Notes: generated by a model not told the origin, from the letters alone. Counted from the stretch's first letter, positions 43,813-55,067 are shown. The stretch: DNA of 64,000 bases from Varanus komodoensis (GCF_004798865.1 NW_025336401.1:1406239-1470238); one strand, 5' to 3'. A program made the numbers and translations.

Positions 43813-45049
43813 TTGTGAGCGCTGGGAAGGCATCCCAGGGCTCATGGGCCTCCCCTCCACTGGCCGGGGTGCTGCCACGGCCTTGGATCCGGGGCTCCGA
43901 GACTGAGCCCCCCAACAAGCAAGCAGCATGGAAAGAGCTGCTTCCTGGGGTTGTCAGTGCAGCCTTGGCGGGTGGAGAAGGGGCTTCCGGTGGGCGGGGA
44001 GGGAAGAGCAGAGCCTAGGAGATCCCGGGCCCCTCAGCCCTCGCAACACAGCTCCTGTGGCCAGGCTCCAAGGCCCGTCAGGGGAGGGAAAATGTAAAAG
44101 GGGGAACGGAGAGGGCCAGATCCCCACCAAACTTCTCCTGCTTGCTGGCAACAGTCCAGCAACTGGACTCGATTCTCTGAAGCCTCCGAGATCAAAGACC
44201 GCCTTCTAAGGGGCGCACAGTCCTACGGAGATAAATCCTTGGTTTATTTACAGATTTTATAAGCCCATCTATGTCTAAAACCATTCCCAAGGGGTGTTCA
44301 AAGCACCCCAAAGTAAAGTCAAAGAGGAAGGAGGAAAGTCGAAATCCAGGTGCTCTGACAAAACGGGTGGTTACTGGGGAGATGTCTCTGAAGGATCATC
44401 CCAGGCCGACGCTGGGAACAAATCCCCCCCTGCCAGGCACAAGTGGCCAGGGGTCTGGGGGGCAGGAGGGCTCTCGGGGTGGCCCGCAAGCAGCGCTCGG
44501 GTCCCCTCGGTCTGCCCACAGCCCCTCGTCCGGTGACCGTGCTGAGCGGGGCCTCTCACACCCTGCCCCGAGTGGTTTAGGGCTGGGTGCAAAGCCTCGA
44601 ACCAGGCTGGGAGCAACAGGGAAGGGGCTGGTCTCAAGAGCAGCCGGGCTGCAGCTTCTGCACTAGCCCCTCCGACAAGCCGCTTCCACAGCCCAGCCTG
44701 CAGGGCTGGTCCCTCGCAACGGCCTGGTCCATCCCCTTCCCTGTCCAGTCTGTTATTCACCTCGGCACTGCAAAGGCGTGACGTGGGCCGTTTCTCTACA
44801 GAAACAAATCGGTCCAACCCGTGAAGGAGATCGGTCCAATCTCTCAAGGATGAGCTCACTAGCTAAGGAGCCCCATCCCTGGGGAAGGTGGAGAAGCGGG
44901 GAGGGTTGCCTCCCTGTCCGGAATGTGGCTGGCCCCTGTTGGAAGCAGTATACTGGGCTGGGTGGACTCTGCCTTGTCCACCGGGGCCCCTCTGGAGCTT
45001 CCTGGCCCTTGCCAGAGATGTGAAGGTGGAGTGTCTTCTCCTCCCCTCC
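43813..45049. other. GC-rich unassigned DNA
   Basis: Overlapping frames up to 162 codons on both strands between 43820 and 44860. No recognised domain or repeat. Confidence 0.4.
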
Positions 45050-45235
45050 TTCTTCTTTGTGAAATGTTTGAGGGAGTTATAAATATTCTGAGTACGCTGC
45101 TGGCATTTCAGTGCTGACATTCTTAATCGCTGGTTGCTCATTCAAGTGTACTAGTAGATCCTGAATGGGGCTTATTATCATATTAATGCGGAAAGTATAT
45201 GTGGGTAATTATGGACTCCTTCATTCAGGGAAGAG
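45050..45235. other. AT-rich island, candidate conserved noncoding element
   Basis: ttataaatattctgagtacg, then cttattatcatattaatgcg and tgtgggtaattatggactcc, in a repeat-free stretch between GC-rich flanks. Confidence 0.33.
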
Positions 45236-45759
45236 TGAGGTCTTGCTTGGGGTCCCCCTTCCAAAGGTTAGGAAGGGCTGCGTGCTTCTCAAGCAGGGGG
45301 ACGACGTGTGTGCGAGGGGGAGTCGGTGGGGAGCAGGCAGCGCTTCTGCTCGGTTTTCCCTAGCGAGGGTTGCGGCCTCCACCTGCACGTCCCGCCCGAG
45401 TGCGTGCGTGGGGGCAAGCCACGCTCCAGGGGTGAGCCCGTCCCCTTCCCTGGCCTGGAGGAGCGAAGGGACCGAACCAGTTCTGTCTGAGCCCAGCGGG
45501 GAGGTGGCCAGTGCTTCTCAGTCCCTCTCGCAGCACTGCCCCCCCCCCCCGCCGGTGGTCCTGCCTCTACCCTCGCCCATCGGAAGGGGTTCTGCTCCAT
45601 CAGAGACCCGTCTTTTCTCCCTTGGGAGCACCTTACCCTGCGGGGCGTTCGGCGGAGGCAAGGAGAGGTGCGGGGACTGCAGCAGCTGCCCAAGGCTCCA
45701 CCCGCACTCCCAGGAGAGGACTTAGCCTGGAAACGAAATTTGCTGGCCACGGAGTACAA
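45236..45759. other. GC-rich unassigned DNA with a 12-nt C-run
   Basis: C-run at 45539-45550. Frames of 166-186 codons on opposite strands overlap, consistent with composition. Confidence 0.4.
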
Positions 45760-46170
45760 TTTTGCGACGCGAGTTCTCACATCGGACACCTCAAGAGTTA
45801 TTTCTACTAATATCCTGCATATCAGATCTTGGAATCCAAGCTTTATTTGGTTTGAGGGGATGTTTTCTAAGAATACTCCCTCTGAAATCTACCTTAATTT
45901 TCATGCAGAATATTAAGATTTAATATAATGATGCAATATTCATTATTTTACACTTTTTGACAGACATAAGAGAATCCCACGCTCAACTGAACAGCTGGAA
46001 AATGGAAACGAGACTGGAGTTTCTGAGAGCAAATAAGAAAATGCTTTTCTTCCAAATCGCTCCTTTGCTCTGAGTGAATGCATAATAGAGGAGGTCTAGA
46101 GCAGAGGGCAGAAATGATAAAGGCCTCAGTTTCTGAAGCATTTTAAGGTGTGCTGTTTGAAAGAGAGTAA
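45760..46170. other. Long AT-rich island, candidate conserved noncoding element
   Basis: About 400 bp, very AT-rich, with the core ttaagatttaatataatgat then gcaatattcattattttaca. No repeat match and no long frame. Abrupt GC-rich flanks on both sides. Confidence 0.33.
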
Positions 46171-47234
46171 CGAATGTTTCTCCCGTGCGAGCCTCCGTCA
46201 GGCGCCTGTCGGGAGGGGAGGTCCGTGAGTGCCAGTTTCACGCTGAGCAGTGAGATGGGGGGCTTTGGCTCCTCCTTGTTCCGCTGTTCACAGCGCAGCC
46301 GTCACCTGTGGCTCCCCCCCGTGCTTGTGGCTTTGCTTTCAGTTGCAGCCGACTGGAGAAACTCTGCCCGGCCGATCTGCTGACTCACGTGCCACTCCTC
46401 ATGGCGCCATCTTGCCCTCATTGTACATGCTGTGTGTATCTCTTTTGTGTACACAGCGCATGCAGTGTGGACAGGTTGGTGCTCCAGATCCACCTCGGTC
46501 AAGAGAGGGAGCAGAGATGGCCCAGGAGGTATGGGATCCCTTCTTCAATCGAAACAGGCCTGGCCGTGGGCTTGTGTGGCATGTTTTGGTGGGCATCAAT
46601 CCGCTTAAAGGGCTTTCCTCATCCTTTTGGGGCTCTGTTGCTAATAGATGCTTGTTCACCAGCTTTTTCCTGGCAATTAGGAGCACTCGTTCATCCAGCT
46701 AAAAAGCAAGATGCCGAAGGCATGTTGGAAAAGCTGGTAGGCATTTGATAATGCACTTGCCCATGGGGAGTATATGCAGTTTTACACCCACCCGTGGTAA
46801 AATGCCTGGCCTCTCCCTTCATTTGCACACCTTGATTTCTCAGAGGTGGGGCTTCTTAAAAACCTGCGCTCATCTGCAGTCTAGTCGCTCACATGCAGGC
46901 ATGCATGCAAGGAACGCTTCTTCCCGCGAGGAACACAGTTGGCAAGAACCAGGACGATGCCCTACGCCTTTCCCTCTCTGTTTCTTTGGGGGGGGGGGTT
47001 GGTGCATTGGTCTGAAGGAGCACACAGGCCCCTTCTCAGCTGGGTAAATTAGGCAGAATAATCCGGGAGGGGCCTCTGCTAAGCTCAGCGCACCACCAAA
47101 GCAGGCCAGTGGGACAGAGGAAGGCTCGCAGAATCTGCTGCGGGAGAAAATCTGAAAATCCCTTTCAGCCTTCCCAGTAGGTGGAAAAGCAGAGAACGCC
47201 CCACTTTTAGGTGGGCTGCAGCTCTGTCCACAAG
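46171..47234. other. Unassigned DNA with an 11-nt G-run
   Basis: G-run at 46988-46998. Overlapping frames near 46250-46750 carry no recognised domain. Confidence 0.4.
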
Positions 47235-48107
47235 GGCTATTTATTTATTTATTTGGGATTCTTATATGCCGCCCCCTTCACATAGGCCTCGGGGTGGCTT
47301 CCATCAAATAAATAACAATACAAATATATAAAAACTAGAAACATCCAGGCAATAAGTTAAAACAATAAATAAATTAACAATTAATTAAAATACCATTTAA
47401 ATAAAATACCATTTAAATAAAAAGGTCTTGGCCTGACTCCGAAAAACAAATAACGACGGCGCCAGGCGGACCTCTCTGGGGAGCGCATTCCATAGGTGGG
47501 GCGCCACCGCAGAGAAGGCCCTCCTCCAGGTACTTTGCCTCCTGATGTCTTTCATGGAGGGTTCCCGGAGGAGGGCCTCTGCCGCCCATCTCAGGGGGCG
47601 GGAGGGCAAATACGGAAGAAGGTGTTCCTTTAGGTATCCAGGTCCCAAGCCATTAAGGGCTTCATAGGTAATGACCAGCATTGAGCCCAGACTTCGATGG
47701 GAAGCCAGTGAAGCTGGTAGAGGACTGGGGTTATACGAGAGTAATGCCCAGTCCCCGCAAGCAACCTGGCTGCTCTATTTTGCACCATTTGCAGTATTCG
47801 GACTGTCTTCAAGGGCAGCCCCACGTAGAGTGCGTCACAGAAACCCAACTGGGAAGTAACCAATGCATGTGTCACTGTCGCTAGGCAATCATCCTCCAGG
47901 ACGCAGCTGATGGATTAACTGAAGGAAAGCGCTCCTTGCCACCATAGTCACCTGAGCTTCCAGGGACAGCTCTGGGTCAAGGAGCACTCCCAAGCTGCGG
48001 ACCCTGTCCTTTAGAGGGACTGCAACCCTGTCCAGGGCAAGGTCCAGGTCCCCTTCCCCAAAGCCCGATCCACCTACCAATTACCTGGCTACCTGGGCAG
48101 CTTTCGA
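47235..48107 (-). mobile_element. L2-type LINE, 5'-truncated, about 870 bp
   Basis: The minus strand encodes the C-terminal part of an L2-clade ORF2. Reading from the 5' side: VRSLGVLLDPELSLEAQVT (about 47950-48010), HALVTSQLGFCDALYVGLP and VQNRAARLLAGTG (about 47750-47875), LNGLGPGYLKEHLLPYLP and FSAVAPHLWNALPREVRLAP (47400-47680). An AT-rich 3' UTR follows, then an (AAAT)n tail seen as atttatttatttattt at 47239-47254. The frame shifts near 47650 and near 47880, so the copy is dead. The 5' truncation point coincides with a perfect hairpin at 48078-48145. Relatives: 56802, 61611 and 62420. Confidence 0.85.
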
Positions 48108-48145
48108 ACGGATGATCGAAAGCTGCCCAGGTAGCCAGGTAATTG
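48078..48145. repeat. Perfect 30-bp inverted repeat with an 8-nt loop
   Basis: Arms 48078-48107 and 48116-48145 are exact reverse complements around the loop acggatga (48108-48115). Pairing does not continue beyond the arms. The left arm is the 5' edge of the reverse-strand L2, so the right arm is an inverted copy of that edge. This is consistent with a fold-back during target-primed reverse transcription or repair. Confidence 0.93.
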
Positions 48146-48914
48146 TGTTTTGGTCGTGTTTTGGTCTCCATCTCAGTGGTCCAAGGGAGGAAGAAGGAAG
48201 AAAGACGGTGGCACAGTATTATCCGCAATGTGCTGTCCTTTGCTCGGCTGGAAGTGTTGGGGATATTGGTTGTATGAACATGGACTGGGCTGGGGTCGTT
48301 TTGGTGATTAAGATCAAACACACACGGGCTCCAAAGTGCTATGGTAAGAGTCTCTGGATTTTGATTAGGAGAATGTGTGAATGTGTGTGAGAGAGGGAGC
48401 GTGAGCGAGCGAGCGAGCAGCGCATGTGATAAGGTTGACTCCCCTCTCCCCTCAGTGCCTTGTTTCCGCAAAGGCTCATCTGGCTTCTCTCCCCGCCTGG
48501 GCTGGCCGGCCAGCCGGCGCGGTGGCTTTATCAGCAAAGGCAAGGCAGCAGGGCACCGGGCCGCCTCGTTCAAGTTCAAGTCGCGGCCGGTCCGCCCCTG
48601 AGGAGGCGCATCGAGCGGGGGGGCTTTCATGGCAATTGAACAGCCATGCTGGTTTCCCAGGCCCTTTCAGGAGCCAGGGGCAGGCAGGCAGGCGGGTGGG
48701 CTGTTTTGTGCTTCCTTGCTCTGGTTCTGGGTGGAACGATCCACAGGCCATCAGCCAGGTAAGCCTCTTGGAGGGGCTGGCCTTGCCTGGGCCCCTGCAG
48801 TTTGGCCTGGGCCCCTGAGGATTTGCCCTCCTGGCCCTGTCTCCATGTCTCATCAATCGAAATTTGATGGAAGCTCATGGCAGAAGCCTTGTGCTCTCTG
48901 TTGCTTATTGTGTG

Positions 48915-48917
<3 letters not shown>
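48146..48917. other. Unassigned intergenic DNA
   Basis: No recognised repeat beyond a short gagcgagcgagcgagc run at 48401. Frames overlap on both strands. Confidence 0.4.

Positions 48918-48998
<81 letters not shown>
48918..48998. repeat. Compound (TC)n(TG)n microsatellite
   Basis: About 23 CT units (48918-48964) pass directly into about 17 GT units (48965-48998). All Ser/Leu or Cys/Val repeats in overlapping frames arise from it. Confidence 0.97.
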
Positions 48999-48999
<1 letters not shown>

Positions 49000-49649
49000 G
49001 TTGTGAGCGTTCCTCCCTTCACACATCCCGAGCCACAGGCCTTTCTTGCAAAAGGGTCTTTACTGACCAAGTGTTTTCCAGAACTTCGCCCTCGCCCCCC
49101 GAGCGAATCTTTAAGCATGCGCAGAGTGGTTTGTTGGACCTAATCGAATATTTACTTCTTGGAACTCTCCTTATATGTTTGGGTGCCATCCTTCTGGGAA
49201 GGGCCCTTGGAAATGAGCGAGGCTCCGCCCCGCACGCCAGTCCCCCAGCTGGGCACCCCGCTCTGCTACCCGCGTGGCATCCTGGGGCCAAGAGCCATGC
49301 CTGCCTTGTCTGTCTCTGAGAAACGTCCCGTTCGAAGCCCCCCACTCCCCATAACTGCACTTCCTGGTTATTCTACAATGTCGGAAGCATCTTGACAAAA
49401 CACGGGCAGGATCTGGGAAGTGGAAAGAGGCATTTGCCATGTTTCTGCTGGCTGAAACTCCTCACCCCCTGCTGCCCATTAGCGGCTTTCCTCTCAGCAT
49501 GGACTCCTTGTTGTTCTGGATCCTACAGGAGAAAAAACAGGCTATTTGCACGTGGCAAGTGTGCTTGGGCCAAGGCTCAGACGCAGCCCCCCACCCCTTT
49601 AAGTTGCCTCCCCACTCCTGTCCGTAGGGTTTCAACAGCTACCCACTCC
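48999..49649. other. Unassigned intergenic DNA
   Basis: Nothing recognised. Confidence 0.4.
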
Positions 49650-49738
49650 TACCATGCAGATCCTCAACTTGCTTTCTCATTCTGTAAAATGGGTGTGTAA
49701 GTGCCTGCCTCTTGGGGTTATTACATGGTTGACACGCA
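49650..49738 (+). mobile_element. MIR/CORE-type SINE 3' fragment
   Basis: cctcaacttgctttctcatt, then ctgtaaaatgggtgtgtaag, cctgcctcttggggttatta and catgg, match the MIR-like sequence CTCAGTTTCCTCATCTGTAA, AATGGG, CTACCTCATAGGGTTGTT. An old fragment; the head is missing. Confidence 0.45.
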
Positions 49739-49889
49739 CACAGGGGACAACTGTAGCTGTCTCTTTCATGTACAAAGGCCAAAAGGAGAATGAGACTTTG
49801 AAATAAAGGGCGCATCCGGAGCTGTGGCCAGGCCTGAAGCGCAGGGCTTGTCAGGAAGGTCCCCGCCTAGGAAAGTCCCGAATGCTGAG
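49739..49889. other. Unassigned intergenic DNA
   Basis: Nothing recognised. Confidence 0.4.
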
Positions 49890-50440
49890 CAGCTGTGTGG
49901 ATCCATATTAACAAAGCAGACTTAACAGCTTTCATCTCTACCAGAAGCAGTTAATAGACCTTAATTGCCCATTCGAGACCAAAATAGTTCACTTTGCAGC
50001 AAGGAGCAATATTTTGTTGCTGGGAAAATTAATTTCCTCCCACCTACTGTGAGGATTGAAGCTCAGAGGAACAGGAATGCTGGAGAATGGGGCCGAAAGC
50101 GCCAGCAGCCCCAGCAGCAGCCCCGCTCCCTGGGAAGAGTCCCCCCACGCCAGCGGTGCTCTCCTCTGGGAGGTGCTGAGCACTGAGGCAGTCCTCTTGC
50201 AGGGCTGCTTGGTTCCCCCAGCTCTCCTCCAGAATAGCATACAATTCTTAATAGTTACAAGATGCTGGATTCAAGAAGTCGATGAAAATTGATATAAACA
50301 TAATTGGAAGAATAAAGTGAGCGGGGTCTCTCTGGGTGTGGCAACCAGGCGTGCTTTAACTCGGTTTCTTTCCCAAGGATGTTCACTTCAGCAGAATTCA
50401 CTGTCACCTAACTTTTTCATATTACAATTACGGAAGGTTC
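49890..50440. other. Two AT-rich patches, possible conserved noncoding elements
   Basis: 49900-50050 (gcagttaatagaccttaatt) and 50230-50430 (gaaaattgatataaacataa) are AT-rich and repeat-free, with a GC-rich spacer between them. Confidence 0.25.
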
Positions 50441-50765
50441 TGAAGTCCCTCTTCCCGGTCGCTGCAGGTGCACCGGAGCAAACGGTGAATAGTTTATTCC
50501 CCGCCGTGCATTCACGGCGCAGAAAGCGGAGGCGAGGGGAATAATCGACTGCTGGAAGGGCGGCAGGAGGAAAGCCTCCCGCTGCGCCGCTGGAAAGCTG
50601 GAAGGCACTCCGAAGCTGCAGACGTTTAGTCGGCTGGCCAGATGCACGGCTACGGGGCCCCCAGCGCTCGAGCGGAAGCCAGGTTGTGGCAAATTGCTCG
50701 CTCGGCTTCGCCTTTTTGATGGGGAGGCCCCGTTGCGCAGATTCCCGCTGTGTTGCCGTTGGCAG
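50441..50765. promoter_or_regulatory. CpG-rich segment, weak CpG-island candidate
   Basis: Many CpG (cggcgcagaaagcggaggcg near 50515 and gcgctcgagcgg near 50663), directly after an AT-rich patch. No exon or promoter element is recognisable. Confidence 0.22.
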
Positions 50766-52529
50766 GAGAAGTCCCCGATTCCGTCTGTGTGTGTGCAGGG
50801 GTGGAGGGGGTCTTGCTCGGATGGGTTGCTGGCACTTGTTTTCCAGGTTTAGCTCCTCCCGTGGGGCCTCCAGCACACAGGCCTCGTCCGGATCTCAGCA
50901 GGTCCGTGGCAGAGCGTGCGGTTTTCTGGTGGACGGCCCCAAGCTCTGTCCTTGTCGTCAGATCATTGTCACCTTATCCTGCTTTTCCTCCTCTTGCCAG
51001 GAATCCAAGCAGCTTCCATGTCATCCTCAGGGAGGTTAGGCTGAGCATCAGGGGCTCAGCCAGGGTCTAGAAGAGGGACTACTGGGTCCCAGGCTCATGG
51101 GACAGGGGGGCCTGGAGCTTGGAGGCCTGGGGTGTTTCCAAGCATGTCTTCCCTTTCACCCATGGAAGTTCCGTGGAGAAGACTATGTGCTTTATTCATT
51201 CACTATTTGTACCTTTAAGATGATGACCTGGATTCCAGTAACTGAGAAGAAATGGGAATGGAGGGATGCTCCACCGTATGCCAATATCAGGCTCCAAAGA
51301 CAGTGCAGAACCCCTTGGTCTGACGGAGCAGGATTGAGCGCCCATGCCAGCGTCAGGCGTGGAAGGTTTCTGGACTGACTTCTGGCTCTTGCCTGCAGGT
51401 TGTTAAGGGGTTCCCAAGACACTGAGATTTTGCTGAAAATTGCAGAAACATTCCATTATTTCATCCTAAGAAGCTCAGGCATGTCCATTTATTCTCCAGG
51501 CCAGGATTCTTGGATTTATTCGCGTTACACGGCCTTTCAGAAACAGCTCGCCAAGTGGGATATATCCAGTGGAACGCTAGGTCAGCTTAAGTCCATCGAA
51601 GGCGTGCACCGAAGAGGGCTGCCTTGGGATGCGCTCCGAGGTGTTTTCTCACATACATGAAGATCAGCTGCAGAGGCCCTTCAAACCTCTCCAGAAGAAA
51701 GTCCACCGTTGCACTCGTGGGGTTTTGCGAAGGCCAAGTCCCTGTGGTGCCGGCATGGAGGTTTGTCACACAGTGATAAAAGAGGTGCCGTCTCTTGGCA
51801 CCAGGAGGGACCTGTAATCACCTGGAAGCATCTCTTTACCCTGTGTGCAAATTGTAGGCAAGGTGTTATTAGTTCAGGGGTGGGAGAACTTGGAAAGTGG
51901 CGATCAGCAGCTAGACTGGACAGAGAGCCAAATGGGGGGCCAGTTCTCGTTGTGGTCTTCTCATGGCATTCATCCATTCTTCCTTCTCTTTATGCCTTGC
52001 TACCCAGCAGAGGCCCTTGTAGCAGCTGCTGTTGGAGCCCCTTTTCCTGGCCATCCATTCTACTGCAGCAATAAGGGGGAATGGGCATGGGGTGCATTTC
52101 TGCTCCCCGACCTCTGCTAAGCAGCTCCAGAGCCGGAGGAAAAGCTTGTTCGTGTGTTCCCGTTAGCCATTTCCTCACCTTCTCCGGAAGAAGGCCGCTG
52201 GGGAATGGGGGACAGAGTGCCACGTGGATCAAGTGGGAGACCCAAGCTGGTGGGGCACTGGGTGGTCATGCCAGGAGCAGGGCCTGGACCCACAGGGCAG
52301 CAAGAAGCAACTCTGCCAGAGAGAATCCCCTTATCTGTAGGAAGTGGAAGTTCAAGCGCTGCTGTTGCTGTGCTCATTGCTCCACAAGTCCAGGAGAAGG
52401 GAACGCTCCAGAGGAGGCAGGCATGGAGGGGCTGCTTGGGCGGCCTGTAGGGAAATGAGAGCCAGTGAAGGTTCCCCCAAACTCCGTGAGATGTAGACAA
52501 ACACCCCTTGAGGAAGGAAACAGGTCCCC
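50766..52529. other. Unassigned intergenic DNA
   Basis: No recognised repeat, RNA or coding domain. Short frames on both strands. Confidence 0.4.
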
Positions 52530-52860
52530 ACTTTCCTAGGGTTTTTTTCTTATTGACCTGATACTCTGAATAAAGTCCAGATTTCCCAGCTTGCTCCATT
52601 ATACGTTGTATGGATTGATGTGGATCCAAAATAGTCAAGACTATATAACCTGCGTAACATTTTATTTTATATTCTTCTCCGCCTGTTTTAAAGCCTTTAA
52701 TTTTTAGAGTCTGTCTTACCTCTTTTCCTAAGATTTCCAATACAAGATTAAATAGAAGAGGTGATAAAGGGCACGCCCAGCGTGTTCCCCTCTGCATTTT
52801 CCACTTTGCTAATCTTGGGAGACGTGGCAGCAAATTTTCTGTGACCAAGAGAGTCAGGAG
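52530..52860 (-). mobile_element. L1-clade LINE RT fragment
   Basis: The minus strand encodes GTRWACPLSPLLFNLVLEIL, then EVRQTLKIKGFKTGGEEYKI, a degraded YADD region (KCYAGYIVLTILDPHQS) and LYSEYQVNKKKTLGKWG. This order is the L1 RT palm: GTRQGCPLSPLLF, YADD, then SGYKIN with a Lys-rich KS motif. Both Q to W/A substitutions in the first motif and loss of the YADD aspartates show it is dead. Neither ORF1 nor a poly-A end is visible. Confidence 0.65.
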
Positions 52861-53284
52861 CAGCGCCTGGTTCCATCTGCGTTTGCCTGGTCCTGTGCAG
52901 GCTTCCGGCATGGGTCGGGAATGTGCTGTTTCTTGACTGACAGCATTATTAGGCATTCCCAGCGCCTTCTAAATCTCTCTCTGCCTGACTTTTAACTAGA
53001 GCTTAGGATAAGAAGAGAGAGCAACAGACTTTTTAGGGGCAGAGAAGAGAGACTGTGGGCAGAGGGAGATCAATGCGCCTAATCCGATGGCTCAGCCGTG
53101 CTGCAGAAACCCAGCTGGTTACGCGCCCAGAGAGAGGAAGCAAGCTCTGCAGCTTCTGTCCGAGAGGCTTGGAAGGGAAGGCCCAATGAATCCTCCATTG
53201 TGGATGGCATTCTTTCCCCGTTTTGCACCGATCCATCCAGGGCAGCCTCAAAATGTGGCAAGATATTAGGCGTTCACGTCTGAG
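52861..53284. other. Unassigned intergenic DNA
   Basis: Nothing recognised. Confidence 0.4.
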
Positions 53285-53385
53285 TTGGTGGGCATGTCGT
53301 GAGCAGAGCCGGCTGGAGCCGGGGGTCAGACTAGATGGCCTGGGAGGCCCCTTCTGACTCGCTCTGTTTCTGTGTTTCTATGTTT
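53285..53385 (+). mobile_element. CR1 LINE extreme 3' end (TTTCTATG subfamily)
   Basis: gtgggcatgtcgtgagcaga, gccggctggagccgggggtc and gactcgctctgtttctgtgt, ending tttctatg. About 100 bp, highly similar to the tails at 1, 35648 and 54365. Confidence 0.88.
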
Positions 53386-54364
53386 AGTTAAGTGTCTGTT
53401 CCAATGCCTTTTCCTACCATTCATTTTGGCAGCGGTCCCGGGCCTCTCTCTGGAGTTGCTCGCTTCTGCAGCAGCGTTGCCAACCTCCAGGGCCATGGAT
53501 GCAGTAGCTGGGCACAGACCCTTCCGAAATTCCTAACGGAAGAACAAACAAGGGAAATGCCAATCTTGTAGCATGGCAGAGATACCAAATTACTTTCTCT
53601 CATGCTTACAGGGAGAGGGACAGGAAGGCTTGCTGATTTTTTAATTCCTTGAATGACTGATCTGGTAGAATTCCCAGCTGGTCTGGTTTTAATTTGAAAT
53701 ATGTTCTGTCGCCTGATTTGGGAAGAATATCAATTAGAGCTGTGAGCACATGCATCTCCCAGAGCATGAATTCAGATCAAGAGTTTTCATGTGAAGCCGT
53801 GTTGTGGACACACCGCGATGCTCCAGTTGCCTGCGGCTGGAAAGAGAACCAGCCAGCCAGCCAGCACTGGGTGCCAGTCCTCATTGAGGCTCTCTTCCGC
53901 ACCACGGCTGCCTTTTTGGAGCAGGCGGAAGCTCACTGGGCATGCATAGCCTAAACACACGGGCTGTTCGGTATTGGCATGTGCAGAATGCGTCCGAGTT
54001 CATGTAAGGGTGCTACGTCAACCGAAGGGGAAGTTGCTTGCAGCTGTGGGAGCATCGGGAGAAGCTTGGCCCTTATCCTCGGTCAGTAAGTGGCCGTGAG
54101 CAATGCCTGGACTCTCAGCCCAACTAGTCCATCAGATAACGAGTCCAGAGCTCTGCTTCTAGTTGAGCTGGACCAAGGCACGGTCCCATGCCTGTCGAGA
54201 TAAAGACCGGAAGCTCTCAGCCAGTGCCAGCCAGACATGCCGGAGGCTGAGGGGGCTACTTTCTTCCAAGCCATGCCGAGGCCACCTGGGCGCCTCTGGA
54301 AAATTAAGACCATAAGTCTGGGCTGTGTTGGGACAGAGCAAAGGCTTATCTAGCTCAGAGGAGC
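53386..54364. other. Unassigned DNA with an AT-rich patch
   Basis: 53640-53800 is AT-rich and repeat-free (attagagctgtgagcacatg) and may be conserved noncoding sequence. The rest is unremarkable. Confidence 0.35.
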
Positions 54365-54890
54365 ATGCACACAACCGTGGCACTTCAGACTTATTGTGCT
54401 CAGTTCTGGGCCCCTTGTTACAGGAAGGATATAGCCAGGTTGGAGTCAGTGCAGCGCAGGGCCACAAGGTTGGTGGCCGGTTTGCAGGGGAAGCCATATG
54501 GGGTGAGACTGAGGGAACTGGGCCTCTTCAGCCTGGAGAAGAGGAGACTCGGAGGGGATCTGTTGGCGACATGCAGGTATGTGAGGGGGTGTCCCACGGA
54601 GGTGGGTAGAGACCAGTTCTCCCCTGCAGAGGAAGGCAGGACGCGCTCCAACAGAGCCAAGCTCAGGGAGCCAAGGTTCCATTTGGATGCCCGGAAGCAC
54701 TTCCTGGCACTCGGGACCCCGAGGGTGTGGAATGGGCTTCCATGGGAGGTGGTTGAGGCCCCATCGGTTCAAGGATGGGCTGGACGTGCACATGGTGGGC
54801 ATGTAGTGAATAGAGCCGGCTGGAGCCGGGGGTCAGACTAGATGGCCCGGGAGACTCCTTCTGACTCGCTCTGTTTCTCTGTTTCTATGA
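54365..54890 (+). mobile_element. CR1 LINE 3' end (TTTCTATG subfamily), best preserved
   Basis: From tgtgctcagttctgggcccc through VQRRATRLVAGLQGKPYG, LGLFSLEKRRLGGDLLATC and GTPRVWNGLPWEVVEAPSV in one plus-strand frame (54365-54841). The UTR gagccggctggagccggggg follows, then the end ctgtttctctgtttctatga. A small deletion after VEAPSV removes the usual RVFKDRLD segment from frame. Very similar to 1-476, so the two can serve as a dating pair. Confidence 0.9.
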
Positions 54891-55067
54891 CTTGGGTTTC
54901 CCTGCAAGCAACCTGTCCAGGGAGGGAAGCAGCCTCTGATTTGGGCAGCAACTTAGCTGGCATTTCTGCAGATTTACATGCAGGGCATTGGTGGGGGTGG
55001 GTAAAGTCACTCCTCTTGGTTGTGGCTATTGCACATAGGTTGCCCCCTCCGACGGTCTGGCTTCCAT
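54891..55067. other. Unassigned intergenic DNA
   Basis: Nothing recognised. Confidence 0.4.

Noticed and set aside
48078-48145. Hairpin as a microRNA precursor
   Set aside because: Arms are perfectly paired over 30 bp with an 8-nt loop and sit on a LINE boundary. MicroRNA precursors usually have mismatched arms and extended lower stems. Treated as a fold-back instead.
48870-49120. Frames with long Ser/Leu and Cys/Val runs
   Set aside because: They are direct translations of the (TC)n(TG)n microsatellite.
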